Part shown: one piece after another, positions 37,302 to 46,877 of the stretch
Position numbering within the stretch: position 1 is the first letter of the stretch
Layout of the letters: each line of letters starts with the position of its first letter
DNA from: Arenicellales bacterium
Lineage (GTDB): Bacteria > Pseudomonadota > Gammaproteobacteria > BMS3Bbin11
Reading direction: 5' to 3'
Assembly (NCBI GenBank): GCA_029287915.1
Contig: JARFQE010000102.1
Location: 1-53,366, forward strand
DNA: 53,366 nucleotides
Notes under the pieces: model-generated
Database searches by the model: none
Told to the model about the DNA's origin: nothing
Seen by the model: the letters and a program-made list of their open reading frames with translations, nothing else
Position numbers and translations under genes: made by a program

Positions 37302-39590
37302 TTGCAGCAAGAATTAGACAATCAGGGCTACCCGGAAATTCCCGGTTATAAAATCCTTTCAGAGCTGGGTCGTGGTGGCATAGCGACAGTATATCTTGCA
37401 GTACAGGAATCGCTGGACCGGCAAGTCGCGCTCAAAGTCATGTCTCCACTTTTGGCAATGGAACCAGATTACGCTGAACGCTTTATTAGAGAGGGACGTA
37501 CTGTTGCCCAGTTGAGCCACCCCAACATCATAACCGTCTATGATATTGGCCTGCAAAAACACCAGCTGTTCATCGCCATGGAATATATTCCTGGTGGCAA
37601 TATGCGTACGCTAATGCAGCAGCATCAGCGGGACCCTGAATGGGCATTGAGTGTAGCCGGTCAAATTGCACTGGCACTGGGTTACGCACACAAAGCAGGT
37701 ATCGTCCATCGTGATGTAAAACCTGAAAATATCCTGTTTCGTGAAAATGGTGCAGCGGTACTGACTGACTTTGGTATTGCCAAAACAATTACGTCCAATA
37801 CCAACCTGACACGGGCGGGGACAGTGATCGGTACACCCAAGTACATGAGTCCCGAACAAACGGATGGGCTAGGCAACGACCCACGTACTGACATCTATTC
37901 CCTCGGTATCATCTTATTTGAGATGCTGACCGGGCATGTACCCTATGATAGTGAAAACAGCATGGCTGTTCTGTATGCCCATGTCCACTCCCCGATACCT
38001 GAATTACCAGATGATCTCTCTGATTTACAGCCCCTGTTGAATAACCTGCTGGCAAAAAAGGAAGAGGACAGACCTGATGATTGCGATGAGCTTGCTGAAA
38101 TCATCCGTATCACACGTCGTGAGAGACATTACGCACTGAAAGATCCTGACAAAATTCATGAAGCAAGTCTGGATGCAGAATTACAAAGACCAGCACAGCC
38201 AGAAATAAAACTGTTTCAGAACAAACAAAAAACAGCAAATAAACTGTCACTGCTAACCGGCTCCCTGAAAGAACGTTTTTTCCCTGCTGATATGAGCGGG
38301 AAAACTGATAATAAACGCGTAAAGCAGCTGCTAGCTAGCCTTCTTGGTGTAATTGTGGTCATCGTAATCATTTCAATATGGATAGATGACCCGGAAAATG
38401 TCGCGGATAAAACTGATACAAAGCAGCTGACAGCTGGTGATCCTGCTGCTATTGATCAGGGAAAAATGATCACCGCACCCGACACATCGTCTACATCAAA
38501 AGAAACATCAATGGCATTAACAACAATTGAAGATGGCACCTCGACGACGTTGGAGGATAAAAAAAATGTGATTGATAGTGATGTTGACATCAACGCGGCA
38601 ACAGGTGATCAAGATAAAATCACTGAGCAGGAAAACCAGACAAAACTACTGATATCACGCTTCCTGGCAGATGAATCCAATGATGAACTTGTCAGGCAGC
38701 AGCAACAGGAGACAGATCTTACTGACAACAAAAATGAAGCCGCGGAAACTGTTGTGCTGTCGAACAGACAGAAAAAAATCAACCAGCTGTTAACCAGTGC
38801 AAGAAATGCCATACAGGAAGAACGTATAACCAGCCCCAAGGACGATAATGCGGTTTCTTACTATAAACAGGTGCTTGAACTGTCTCCACAAAACAGGCGG
38901 GCAATACGAGGACTTAATGTCAGCGGCGATATTATCGGTGAAAATGCAAAACAACTATACAAGTCCAAACAAGAGGATCTTGCATTGGAGCAAGTTGACA
39001 ATGCCTTAAAACTGATACCCGAACACAAAAACCTTGTTTCGCTAAAGCAGTCCATTGAGGCCTCCTTTAATCCTAACAGCAGCTATGCCAGAGCCGAGAA
39101 GCTCTACCGTGGCGTAGATGGGCCGAAAGATCATTCGCGTGCGGCGTTCTATTACCTGAAGGCTGCGGAGCTTGGTCATATCCTGGCGATGAATGCCATT
39201 GGCGTGGCGTATGCTGACGGTGATGGCATTCCGCGTAACGACAGACTGGCAATGAAATGGTTTGAGAAATCAGCCAAACTTGATAACAGTGAGGCCATGT
39301 ATAACCTGGCCCTGGGTTATCATTTCAGTGATGTCAGTGATGCTAAAAAAGCACTGCCATGGGTGTTGCAGGCTGTTGATGCCGAATATCGACCGGCTTA
39401 TATGCTGATTGGCTGGATGACAACAACTGGTACGGGTACCCGTGCAAATAGAGTCGCCTCTATACGGTGGGATTTGAAAGGCATGGTAAATCCCATAAGT
39501 GACGAATTACATAAACAATATAGAATTCCAAAAAAATGGCAAAACGCCTTCATGGTCAGGTACAAAGCTGCGACTAATACCGGGCCATAA
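37302..39590 (+). CDS. Transmembrane Hanks-type Ser/Thr kinase with C-terminal Sel1-like repeats
   Basis: 762 aa. The kinase domain spans about residues 16-270 with all catalytic parts: Gly loop GRGGIATV (23-30), K45 in ALKVM, HRDVKPEN (D138), DFG (156-158) and GTPKYMSPEQ. One transmembrane helix lies at about 343-361, so the kinase is cytoplasmic and the rest periplasmic. An Asp/Thr-rich low-complexity linker (about 365-460) leads to a TPR-like helical region and then Sel1-like repeats (about 605-700; AAFYYLKAAELGHILAMNAIGVAYADGDGIPRND is the clearest). The start is TTG at 37302 after AGGAT. The partner and signal are unknown. It abuts a macro-domain gene. Confidence 0.9.
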   Translation: MQQELDNQGYPEIPGYKILSELGRGGIATVYLAVQESLDRQVALKVMSPLLAMEPDYAERFIREGRTVAQLSHPNIITVYDIGLQKHQLFIAMEYIPGGNMRTLMQQHQRDPEWALSVAGQIALALGYAHKAGIVHRDVKPENILFRENGAAVLTDFGIAKTITSNTNLTRAGTVIGTPKYMSPEQTDGLGNDPRTDIYSLGIILFEMLTGHVPYDSENSMAVLYAHVHSPIPELPDDLSDLQPLLNNLLAKKEEDRPDDCDELAEIIRITRRERHYALKDPDKIHEASLDAELQRPAQPEIKLFQNKQKTANKLSLLTGSLKERFFPADMSGKTDNKRVKQLLASLLGVIVVIVIISIWIDDPENVADKTDTKQLTAGDPAAIDQGKMITAPDTSSTSKETSMALTTIEDGTSTTLEDKKNVIDSDVDINAATGDQDKITEQENQTKLLISRFLADESNDELVRQQQQETDLTDNKNEAAETVVLSNRQKKINQLLTSARNAIQEERITSPKDDNAVSYYKQVLELSPQNRRAIRGLNVSGDIIGENAKQLYKSKQEDLALEQVDNALKLIPEHKNLVSLKQSIEASFNPNSSYARAEKLYRGVDGPKDHSRAAFYYLKAAELGHILAMNAIGVAYADGDGIPRNDRLAMKWFEKSAKLDNSEAMYNLALGYHFSDVSDAKKALPWVLQAVDAEYRPAYMLIGWMTTTGTGTRANRVASIRWDLKGMVNPISDELHKQYRIPKKWQNAFMVRYKAATNTGP

Positions 39591-40094
39591 TTACGACAGG
39601 CCGAGTGATTCCATTACCTTTTTATATATCCAGACATCTGAGTCGCTATAACAACAACAGAATATAGACTTATAACGGTGCTGATAGCGACTGATAACCT
39701 GCAGGGCAATTTCCGCTGCCTGTCTTTTGGGGTAACCATAAACGCCTGTACTAATAGCGGGAAAAGCAATAGTTGTAGCACCCTCTGCGAGCCCCATTTG
39801 CAAACACTTTTCATAACAGCTGGTCAGAATTTTTTTTTCACCAGCCTGGCCCCCCTGCCAGCGCGGGCCAACTGTGTGTAAAATCATCTTTGCTGGCAGA
39901 TTGAATGCAGCGGTCATTTTCACATTTCCCTCAGAACATCCTCCCAGTAGCCGGCATGCTTCCAGTAAAGCAGGACCTGCTGCAGCATGGATTGCACCAT
40001 CAACACCACCGCCGCCCAGCAGACTGCTATTAGCAGCATTGACAATTGCATCGACATGCAGGTCTGTAATATCCGCTTTTATTATCTCGATCAT
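39591..40094 (-). CDS. Macro-domain protein, probable O-acetyl-ADP-ribose deacetylase
   Basis: 167 aa single macro domain, YmdB-like. It has IVNAANSSLLGGGGVDGAIHAAAG (ADP-ribose binding, with the Asn and Asp of the active site), AFNLPAKMILHTVGPRW and IAFPAISTGVYGYPKRQAAEIAL. Expected activity is hydrolysis of O-acetyl-ADP-ribose or mono-ADP-ribose on acidic residues. A TTG frame starts at 40121; I use ATG 40094 (MIEIIKADITDL) as the family start. Its stop directly abuts the stop of the convergent kinase gene. Confidence 0.9.
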   Translation of the reverse strand: MIEIIKADITDLHVDAIVNAANSSLLGGGGVDGAIHAAAGPALLEACRLLGGCSEGNVKMTAAFNLPAKMILHTVGPRWQGGQAGEKKILTSCYEKCLQMGLAEGATTIAFPAISTGVYGYPKRQAAEIALQVISRYQHRYKSIFCCCYSDSDVWIYKKVMESLGLS

Positions 40095-40136
40095 GTACAA
40101 TCCACTTTTTAATTTCTCCAATAGTACGACATAAAA

Positions 40137-40739
40137 GTGACTAATACACGCCCGGGCAATCGTGCCCAGTTAATATTGGAAACACTGGCAAAAATGCTGG
40201 AACAGATTGACAGTCGGCCTATCACTACAGCCGCACTGGCCGCCGAAGTCGGTGTTTCGGAAGCAGCCCTGTATCGCCATTTTCCGAGCAAGGGCCGAAT
40301 GTACAGAGGTCTGATTGAATTCATAGAGGAATCTCTATTTACTCATATCCGCCGTATTCTTGATGAAAACAGGGATGCAGAAGCCCGTTGTGGAAAAATT
40401 CTCAGCCTCTATCTCGGATTTGCTGAGCATAATCCCGGACTTTGCCGAATCCTTAACGGAGATGCCTTATGCAGTGAAATGCCGGAACTTCGCAGACGGG
40501 CACGAAAAATAAACGCCAGCATTGAAACCCAGTTAAAACAGGTATTTCGTGAGGCAATGTTCAATAGAGCGAGACCGCTGTCATCAGAAGAAAGTGCACG
40601 CTTGCTGATGAGCATTGCCCTGGGGCGGGTCAATCAGTATATCGTCAGTGATTTCAAGATTCTGCCAACAGACGGCTGGAGTGATCAATGGGCATTAATC
40701 TCCAGTCTACTGTTTGGAAACCTGGACAGGGAAACCTGA
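40137..40739 (+). CDS. slmA: Nucleoid occlusion factor SlmA
   Basis: 200 aa TetR-family protein. The helix-turn-helix reads ITTAALAAEVGVSEAALYRHFPSKGRMYRGLIEFIEESLF, essentially the SlmA signature. The C-terminal domain keeps NPGLCRIL and ends near TDGWSDQWALISSLL. DNA-bound SlmA disassembles FtsZ over the nucleoid and also activates chitobiose genes in vibrios. The start is GTG at 40137, preceded by only 42 bp to the divergent macro-domain start. It usually lies near dut/coaBC in enterics, so this context is different. Confidence 0.92.
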   Translation: MTNTRPGNRAQLILETLAKMLEQIDSRPITTAALAAEVGVSEAALYRHFPSKGRMYRGLIEFIEESLFTHIRRILDENRDAEARCGKILSLYLGFAEHNPGLCRILNGDALCSEMPELRRRARKINASIETQLKQVFREAMFNRARPLSSEESARLLMSIALGRVNQYIVSDFKILPTDGWSDQWALISSLLFGNLDRET

Positions 40740-40742
40740 AAT

Positions 40743-41492
40743 TTACGACTCAATACCACAAACCGGGCAATGCATGTCTTTCTTTAACTTGAGTTCATTG
40801 AAGCGCATAGCCTGTGCATCAAATAGCAGCAAACGTCCCTCGAGGGAATCACCAACGCCGGTAATCAACTTGATCGCCTCGGTGGCCAGTATGCTACCGA
40901 CCACCCCGACTACAGGACCAAGCACACCGCTGCTGGTACAGCTCTCATCATTATAGGTATCTGGCTGGTAGAGACATTGGTAGCAGGGTTTTTCTGGCTG
41001 GTGACCACTAAACACGGATACCTGGCCTTCCATCCTGATCACCGCACCCGACACCAGTGTCTTGTGTTTTTCTACACAGGCCATGTTAACTGCAAAGCGA
41101 GTACTGAAGTTGTCACTGCAATCAATAACCAGATCAACCTTTGCAACAGCCTCACGCAACAACTCACCTTCAAGCCTTGAGGCTACGGCGATCACTTCAC
41201 AATCAGCATTGAGTGCGCGCAAACGCTGCGCCGCTATTTTAGCCTTGGATTGTCCCATCACATTGCTATCAAATAGCACCTGGCGCTGTAGATTGGATAT
41301 TTCCACTGTATCGTCATCATACAGCAGAAGCTTTCCGATTCCAGCGCCTGCCAGGTACATTAAGACTGGTGATCCCAGCCCACCAGTACCAATTACCAGT
41401 ACTGATGCATCGAGCAACAACTGCTGTCCTGCAATATCTATCTGCGGCAACAGCAGATGACGCTTGTAACGCATTAACTGTCTATCATCCAT
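40743..41492 (-). CDS. moeB: MoeB/ThiF/HesA family adenylyltransferase
   Basis: 249 aa E1-like enzyme that adenylates the C-terminal Gly-Gly of MoaD or ThiS. Nucleotide loop VIGTGGLGSPVLMYLAGAGIG (from residue 34), DDDTVEISNLQRQVLF, and DCSDNFSTRFAVN are present. Zinc ligands are C170/C173 and C242/C245, and a Cys in the crossover loop is C185 (ESCTSSGVLGP). There is no rhodanese domain. MoeB and ThiF cannot be separated by eye and no MoaD or ThiS lies nearby. The gene ends three bases from the slmA stop, convergent. Confidence 0.88.
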   Translation of the reverse strand: MDDRQLMRYKRHLLLPQIDIAGQQLLLDASVLVIGTGGLGSPVLMYLAGAGIGKLLLYDDDTVEISNLQRQVLFDSNVMGQSKAKIAAQRLRALNADCEVIAVASRLEGELLREAVAKVDLVIDCSDNFSTRFAVNMACVEKHKTLVSGAVIRMEGQVSVFSGHQPEKPCYQCLYQPDTYNDESCTSSGVLGPVVGVVGSILATEAIKLITGVGDSLEGRLLLFDAQAMRFNELKLKKDMHCPVCGIES

Positions 41493-41641
41493 AACCTGAA
41501 TGTTAGCCTAAGCCAGGCCATCTCACCAACAGATAACAAATGCCAGTCATAAAGATAATTAAACCAGTTATCCATCCACTGTGAAGTGTCATCAAACATT
41601 TGCTACACTGGCTCTAGTACCCACTAACCAAGATTAAAATA

Positions 41642-42166
41642 ATGAAGATGTTAAGAATAGTTATTGTATTCCTCAGTGTTTCCTTTCTACTTCCGCTAAC
41701 AACTGCATATGCCCAGTCAGTGACAATAGATAACTCTGAATACAGGAAAAAGGTCCTCAAATATCTTGCTGGTGACTACTTCATCACCGAAGGCGTCGGC
41801 CTTCAAAAAGTCTATATTGGACAGACCCTGGATCAGCTCATTAATGAGCTTGGCGAGCCACTGAAAAAAAAGAAAGCGGGTATACTCTCGAGTTCATATA
41901 CCTACACTTACCAGCTTGATAAGCAAACCGCCCTGCAGGTTGGAATCAAAAGCAGAAAAGTTCAGACCATTGCGCTGGCCGGATCAGTATCATCTCAATA
42001 CACAACGGTAAAGGGCGCACGTTTCGGCATGCCAGTGTACGAAATCATTAATTACTATGGCGCTAATAAATTAAAAAAAAATCAGTTGCTATATAAAAGT
42101 CAGGGCATTCGCTTTGATTTTGACAATGGTAAGCTACGGATAATCCGGATCTTCGCTAAACAATAA
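41642..42166 (+). CDS. Exported protein with two BamE-like halves, function unknown
   Basis: 174 aa. The signal peptide covers residues 1-24 (cleavage after AYA). The mature part has two similar halves. The first is VYIGQTLDQLINELGEP...SYTYTYQLDKQTALQVGIKSRKVQTIAL. The second is ARFGMPVYEIINYYGANKLKKNQLLYKSQGIRFDFDNGKLRIIRIF. Each reads helix (G-x-T/P-x-x-x-L/I-x-x-x-G), then strands with aromatic residues, then a G-K-V/L-x-x-I strand, the layout of SmpA/BamE/OmlA domains. There is no lipobox, so it should be soluble in the periplasm. I do not recognise a named family. The CYTH gene follows 34 bp downstream. Confidence 0.75.
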   Translation: MKMLRIVIVFLSVSFLLPLTTAYAQSVTIDNSEYRKKVLKYLAGDYFITEGVGLQKVYIGQTLDQLINELGEPLKKKKAGILSSSYTYTYQLDKQTALQVGIKSRKVQTIALAGSVSSQYTTVKGARFGMPVYEIINYYGANKLKKNQLLYKSQGIRFDFDNGKLRIIRIFAKQ

Positions 42167-42200
42167 TAGAACAAACATTCGCGGCACAGTCCTGGACAGC

Positions 42201-42680
42201 ATGGGTATAGAGATCGAACGGAAGTTCCTGGTAAAAAACAATCTCTGGAAGACTGATGCTGATAGCGGAACCGACTTCATACAGGGTTACCTGACTCGCG
42301 CTGGCAACTGCTCTGTTCGGGTGCGCATAGAAGGCAATAAGGCAAATCTGAATATAAAATCTGCAACTCTGAGTATCCAGCGACAGGAATTTGAATACGC
42401 AATCCCATTAGATGAAGCCAGGGAGCTGCTGGACCTTTTTTGTCTGCGTACAGTGAGTAAAAAACGCTACATAGTAAAATATGCAGGACAGACCTGGGAG
42501 ATAGATGTCTTTGAACAAGATAATGATGGCCTGGTTATTGCTGAAATTGAACTTAACGATGCTGATGAAAAATTTGTACATCCTCCCTGGCTTGGTGATG
42601 AAGTCTCTTCGCAGCCACGTTATTATAATACAGAGCTTGCTGTAAATCCTTACAGCCAGTGGCATGATAGAGCAGACTGA
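42201..42680 (+). CDS. CYTH-domain protein, probable inorganic triphosphatase
   Basis: 159 aa, single CYTH (triphosphate tunnel) domain. It has the ExExK signature EIERK at residues 4-8, FIQGYL, SVRVRI, NIKS, RQEFEY, KKRY and the acidic strand WEIDVFEQDNDGLVIAEIEL. Small bacterial members are mostly Mg-dependent tripolyphosphatases, and adenylate cyclase activity is rarer. No CHAD domain is fused. The ATG at 42201 starts directly before the signature. It may be cotranscribed with the exported protein upstream. Confidence 0.9.
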   Translation: MGIEIERKFLVKNNLWKTDADSGTDFIQGYLTRAGNCSVRVRIEGNKANLNIKSATLSIQRQEFEYAIPLDEARELLDLFCLRTVSKKRYIVKYAGQTWEIDVFEQDNDGLVIAEIELNDADEKFVHPPWLGDEVSSQPRYYNTELAVNPYSQWHDRAD

Positions 42681-42801
42681 TTGAAAGAGTTCTTGCTTGC
42701 ATACTATTGCAGGACTATGATGAAAACAGTTAGAAAAGAGCCCAACATAATTTAATTACAAAAGTATTCTGTCATGACGAAATGGAGACAGGCTACGGCA
42801 G

Positions 42802-45615
42802 ATGAAAGATGATTCTAACCACTCTCAGCATAGTGTTCTGTCACTCGATGGCAGTCGAGACTATGTCGAAGAACTTTATCATCAGTATAAGATTGACCCG
42901 TCTTTAGTATCAGATGACTGGCAAAACCTGTTTGCCCGTATTGACAACATTAGCCCTCAGTTATATGCCGAACACCCGGAAGATGAATACTCGACAGCAA
43001 CGTACCGCGGTGATCAGGAAACGTATAAGCAATCAGCTGTTCTTCGTTTAATCAATGCCTATCGTGTCCAGGGCCATCAACAGGCAAAAATTGACCCTCT
43101 CGGCATACTTGTCAGACAACAAGTGCCTGATCTCGACCCTGCTTATCATCAGCTCTCTGATGCTGATATGGATACCTCATTCTATACCGGTTCATTATTC
43201 GCACCGGACTACCTGAAACTTTGCGAAATTATTGACCGAATTCGTAAAATATATACTGGCAGCATTGGTGTGGAATACATGCATATTGCCAGCACCAGCA
43301 AGAAACGCTGGATACAGGAACGGCTTGAAACAAACATCGGCCCAGCGATTGATAGTGACAGGAAAAAGGTTCATCTGCTGGAGCGTCTAACCGCAGCCGA
43401 AGGGCTGGAGCATTATCTCAACTCTCGTTATGTAGGACAGAAAAGGTTTTCCCTCGAAGGTGGAGAAAGCATGATTCCACTACTTGATGAACTGATCCAG
43501 CACAGCAGTAGCCTGGGCGTAAAAGAAATAGTGCTGGGCATGGCCCACCGTGGGAGATTAAATGTCCTGATCAATATCATGGGTAAATCACCGAGTGAAC
43601 TGTTCAGAGAATTCGAAGGTAAAAAAGAAATTAGCACTGGCTCAGGTGATGTCAAATATCATATGGGCTTCTCCTCTGATATCAGTACTGAAGCTGGCCC
43701 GGTTCACCTGGCCCTGGCATTCAACCCTTCACATCTTGAAGTCATTAATCCTGTCGTCATTGGTGCAGTCAAAGCCAGGCAACAGCGATGCAATGATACT
43801 GCCCATGAACATGTACTACCGGTATTGATACACGGTGATGCGGCATTTTCCGGCCAGGGAGTGGTGATGGAAACCCTTAATATGTCTCTTACCAGAGGTT
43901 TTCACACCGGCGGTACCATCCATCTGATTCATAACAACCAGATAGGCTTTACCACCAGTCATCCAATGGATGCACGATCAACGCCGTACTGTACTGAAGT
44001 CATGAAGATGGTCGAGGCACCCATCTTCCATGTCAATGGCGATGACCCGGAAGCTGTCATCTTCGTTACCCAGCTTGCTATGGATTATCGAAAGCAATTC
44101 AAGTGTGACGTCGTGGTTGATTTAATCTGCTATCGACGTCATGGTCATAGCGAGGCAGATGAACCGTCGGTAACACAACCAGTCATGTATTCGAAAATCA
44201 CTTCTGTCCCTACCACACGAGAGATCTATGCCCGCAAATTGCTGGCTGAAAATATCATTGACAGTAATACTGCAAAGGACCTGCAGAAAACATACCGCGA
44301 CAACATTCACAGTGAAAAGGTTGTCGCCCCAAACATTCTGCAGAATTTCAAGCACCCGTATATTGTTGACTGGTCGAGATTTCGTGATAAGGATAAAAAA
44401 GAGTTTGTGGACACATCCGTTGAACTTGACCAAATCCGTCATTTGTCTAACCATATACAAGACATCCCTGAAGGATTCGTATTACATCCCCGCGTTGCTC
44501 GTATACTCGAGGATCGTCGCAAGATGGCCAGCGGTGCCTTGCCGGTCAACTGGGGCTTCGCTGAATCCATGGCCTATGCCAGCTTGCTTGATGATGGTTA
44601 TGCGGTGCGCATCTGTGGTCAGGACAGTGGCCGAGGAACTTTTTTTCACCGACATGCAATCCTCTATGACCAAAATACAGGTGATGAGTATATTCCTCTG
44701 CAACATATCAGAGATCAGGCTGCTCGGTTCCAGGTCATCAACTCATTGTTATCCGAAGAGGCCGTGCTGGGTTTTGAACTGGGATATGCCACAGCTGAAC
44801 CTGAGGCCCTGGTTATCTGGGAGGCGCAGTTTGGCGATTTTGCCAACGGCGCACAGATTTTAATCGACCAGTTCATCAGTTCAGCAGAAAGTAAATGGGA
44901 CAGAGTGACTGGACTGACCCTGTTCCTTCCTCATGGCTTTGAAGGCCAGGGACCGGAACATTCCTCGGCCAGGCTTGAACGATATCTGCAGCTCTGTGCT
45001 GAGAACAACATGAAGGTCTGTGTGCCGACTACTGCCGCACAGATATTTCATCTGCTAAGGGCACAGATGCTACAGAAGTTCAGACGACCTCTTATCGTAA
45101 TGAGTCCGAAAAGTATGTTACGAAACCCGCTGGCCAGCTCACCGCTGGAAGAACTTGCCAGCAGTAGTTTCCGGCAAATCATTCCGGAATCAAAAGGGCT
45201 TAACCCCACCGCGGTGCATCGCGTAATTCTTTGCACTGGAAAAGTTTATTATGATCTCTTAACTGCTAGAGAGGAAAAAGAAATCAATGAGATTGCGATA
45301 ATACGTATTGAGCAGTTATACCCGTTCCCACGCAGTTTGCTTATCAGTGCCCTGGCTGAATACCCCGAAGCCGTCTCAGTCGTGTGGTGTCAGGAAGAAC
45401 CAATGAACCAGGGAGCCTGGTACCAGATCAGACATCACCTTGAGGCCTGCACAGAGAACCGGCACAAACTGACTTACATCGGTCGTGATGCCTCTGCAGC
45501 ACCGGCAACAGGCTCTTATTCACTGCACATGGCACAATTGCATCAGTTTGTGGATCAGGCGCTGACGATTCCTGAGTATCAGCAGGAAGACCAGCTACTA
45601 AGAACCAAGAACTAA
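42802..45615 (+). CDS. sucA: 2-oxoglutarate dehydrogenase E1 component
   Basis: 937 aa thiamine diphosphate enzyme decarboxylating 2-oxoglutarate in the TCA cycle. The N-terminal E2-binding segment is YVEELYHQYKIDPSLVSDDWQNLF. The cofactor regions are GMAHRGRLNVLINIMGK (about residue 247), HGDAAFSGQGVVMETLNMS (from 344) and NNQIGFTT. The C-terminal pyrimidine domain has FELGYATAEPEALVIWEAQFGDFANGAQI and LPHGFEGQGPEHSSARLERYL. The ATG at 42802 is preceded by a distant GGAGA. It heads sucA-sucB-lpdA; sucCD and sdh genes are not in the window. Confidence 0.98.
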   Translation: MKDDSNHSQHSVLSLDGSRDYVEELYHQYKIDPSLVSDDWQNLFARIDNISPQLYAEHPEDEYSTATYRGDQETYKQSAVLRLINAYRVQGHQQAKIDPLGILVRQQVPDLDPAYHQLSDADMDTSFYTGSLFAPDYLKLCEIIDRIRKIYTGSIGVEYMHIASTSKKRWIQERLETNIGPAIDSDRKKVHLLERLTAAEGLEHYLNSRYVGQKRFSLEGGESMIPLLDELIQHSSSLGVKEIVLGMAHRGRLNVLINIMGKSPSELFREFEGKKEISTGSGDVKYHMGFSSDISTEAGPVHLALAFNPSHLEVINPVVIGAVKARQQRCNDTAHEHVLPVLIHGDAAFSGQGVVMETLNMSLTRGFHTGGTIHLIHNNQIGFTTSHPMDARSTPYCTEVMKMVEAPIFHVNGDDPEAVIFVTQLAMDYRKQFKCDVVVDLICYRRHGHSEADEPSVTQPVMYSKITSVPTTREIYARKLLAENIIDSNTAKDLQKTYRDNIHSEKVVAPNILQNFKHPYIVDWSRFRDKDKKEFVDTSVELDQIRHLSNHIQDIPEGFVLHPRVARILEDRRKMASGALPVNWGFAESMAYASLLDDGYAVRICGQDSGRGTFFHRHAILYDQNTGDEYIPLQHIRDQAARFQVINSLLSEEAVLGFELGYATAEPEALVIWEAQFGDFANGAQILIDQFISSAESKWDRVTGLTLFLPHGFEGQGPEHSSARLERYLQLCAENNMKVCVPTTAAQIFHLLRAQMLQKFRRPLIVMSPKSMLRNPLASSPLEELASSSFRQIIPESKGLNPTAVHRVILCTGKVYYDLLTAREEKEINEIAIIRIEQLYPFPRSLLISALAEYPEAVSVVWCQEEPMNQGAWYQIRHHLEACTENRHKLTYIGRDASAAPATGSYSLHMAQLHQFVDQALTIPEYQQEDQLLRTKN

Positions 45616-45642
45616 ATATGTTGCAGTAAGCAGGAGAAAGCT

Positions 45643-46875
45643 ATGGGTATTGATATCAAGGTTCCAGTGTTACCCGAATCCGTGATGGATGCCACGGTAG
45701 TGAAATTCTATGTGCAAGAAGGCGATGTTGTAGAAAGTGACGCACCGCTTTTGGACCTTGAAACAGACAAGATCATTCTTGAAGTACCGTCGCCGGCTAA
45801 GGGTATTGTCAGTGACATTAGAATCGAAGTGGGGGCAGTGGTAAAGACCGGGCAGGTGCTTATGGTACTTGGTGATACCCCCGCAGAACAAGTAAATAAA
45901 AAGAGTCCGCTAGTCACTGACGACAGCAATAAGACTGCCATGCCCCTGGCAAGCCCCGCTGCAAATAAAATCGCCACAGAAAATAATATCGACTTGTCTA
46001 TACTCACAGGCACAGGAAAGAATCAGCGTATTACCAAACAGGATGTACTGAGTTTTATTGGGCAGCGCGAGGAGAATCAACTGCAAGGTCTTAAAAAGAC
46101 TAAGGCACCTGCTAAACCTGAAACTCCTCCGCTATCGAAGACTACCGTTGACACATCAAAAGAACCAAAGACTGAACAACGGCAGCGTCGAGAACCAATG
46201 TCCCGGCTACGAAAGCGTATTGCCCAACGCCTGCTTCAGGCTCAACAAAATGCGGCTATACTGACGACTTTCAATGAAGTAAATATGCAGGCAGTGATAG
46301 ATGCCCGTAAGCATTACCGCGATGAATTTGAAAAACGCTATGGTGCCCGCCTCGGTTTCATGTCATTTTTTGTTAAGGCCTGCGCTCAGGCGCTACGGAA
46401 CTACCCCATTGCCAATGCAAGCATTGATGGCGATGATATTATCTATCATGACTACATTGACATAGGTATCGCTGTTAGCTCACCACGTGGACTGGTCGTC
46501 CCTGTCCTGAGAGATGTCCAGTGCTCCAGCTTTGGAGATATCGAAATACAAATTCTCGATTTGGCGCAGAAGGCGCGTGATGGCAAACTGACCCTGGATG
46601 ATCTGACAGGTGGAACCTTTTCCATCACCAATGGCGGAGTCTTTGGCTCCATGCTATCTACGCCGCTGTTAAACCCGCCTCAAAGTGCAATTCTTGGTAT
46701 GCACACCATCACTCAACGGGCAGTAGTTGAAAATGGTGAAATTGTCATCCGGCCAATGATGTACCTCGCTCTTTCTTATGATCATAGATTGCTGGATGGT
46801 CGGGATGCTGTGCAATTTCTGCTTAGTGTTAAACAGGATCTGGAAGATCCTTCCCGCCTACTTATAGGACTGTGA
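45643..46875 (+). CDS. sucB: Dihydrolipoyl succinyltransferase E2
   Basis: 410 aa core of the 2-oxoglutarate dehydrogenase complex. The lipoyl domain (1-77) carries the lipoylated K43 in [12 protein letters not shown] linker is followed by the E3-binding domain (about 105-140, [22 protein letters not shown]). The catalytic domain (about 180-410) has [12 protein letters not shown] and the HxxxDG active site at 381-386 (DHRLLDG). An excellent AGGAGAAAG site precedes the ATG. The stop overlaps a GTG upstream of the lpdA start. Confidence 0.98.
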   Translation: MGIDIKVPVLPESVMDATVVKFYVQEGDVVESDAPLLDLETDKIILEVPSPAKGIVSDIRIEVGAVVKTGQVLMVLGDTPAEQVNKKSPLVTDDSNKTAMPLASPAANKIATENNIDLSILTGTGKNQRITKQDVLSFIGQREENQLQGLKKTKAPAKPETPPLSKTTVDTSKEPKTEQRQRREPMSRLRKRIAQRLLQAQQNAAILTTFNEVNMQAVIDARKHYRDEFEKRYGARLGFMSFFVKACAQALRNYPIANASIDGDDIIYHDYIDIGIAVSSPRGLVVPVLRDVQCSSFGDIEIQILDLAQKARDGKLTLDDLTGGTFSITNGGVFGSMLSTPLLNPPQSAILGMHTITQRAVVENGEIVIRPMMYLALSYDHRLLDGRDAVQFLLSVKQDLEDPSRLLIGL

Positions 46876-46877
46876 AA

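Noticed and set aside
44228-44863. 211-aa plus-strand frame inside sucA
   Set aside because: It is an out-of-frame shadow of a highly conserved coding sequence.
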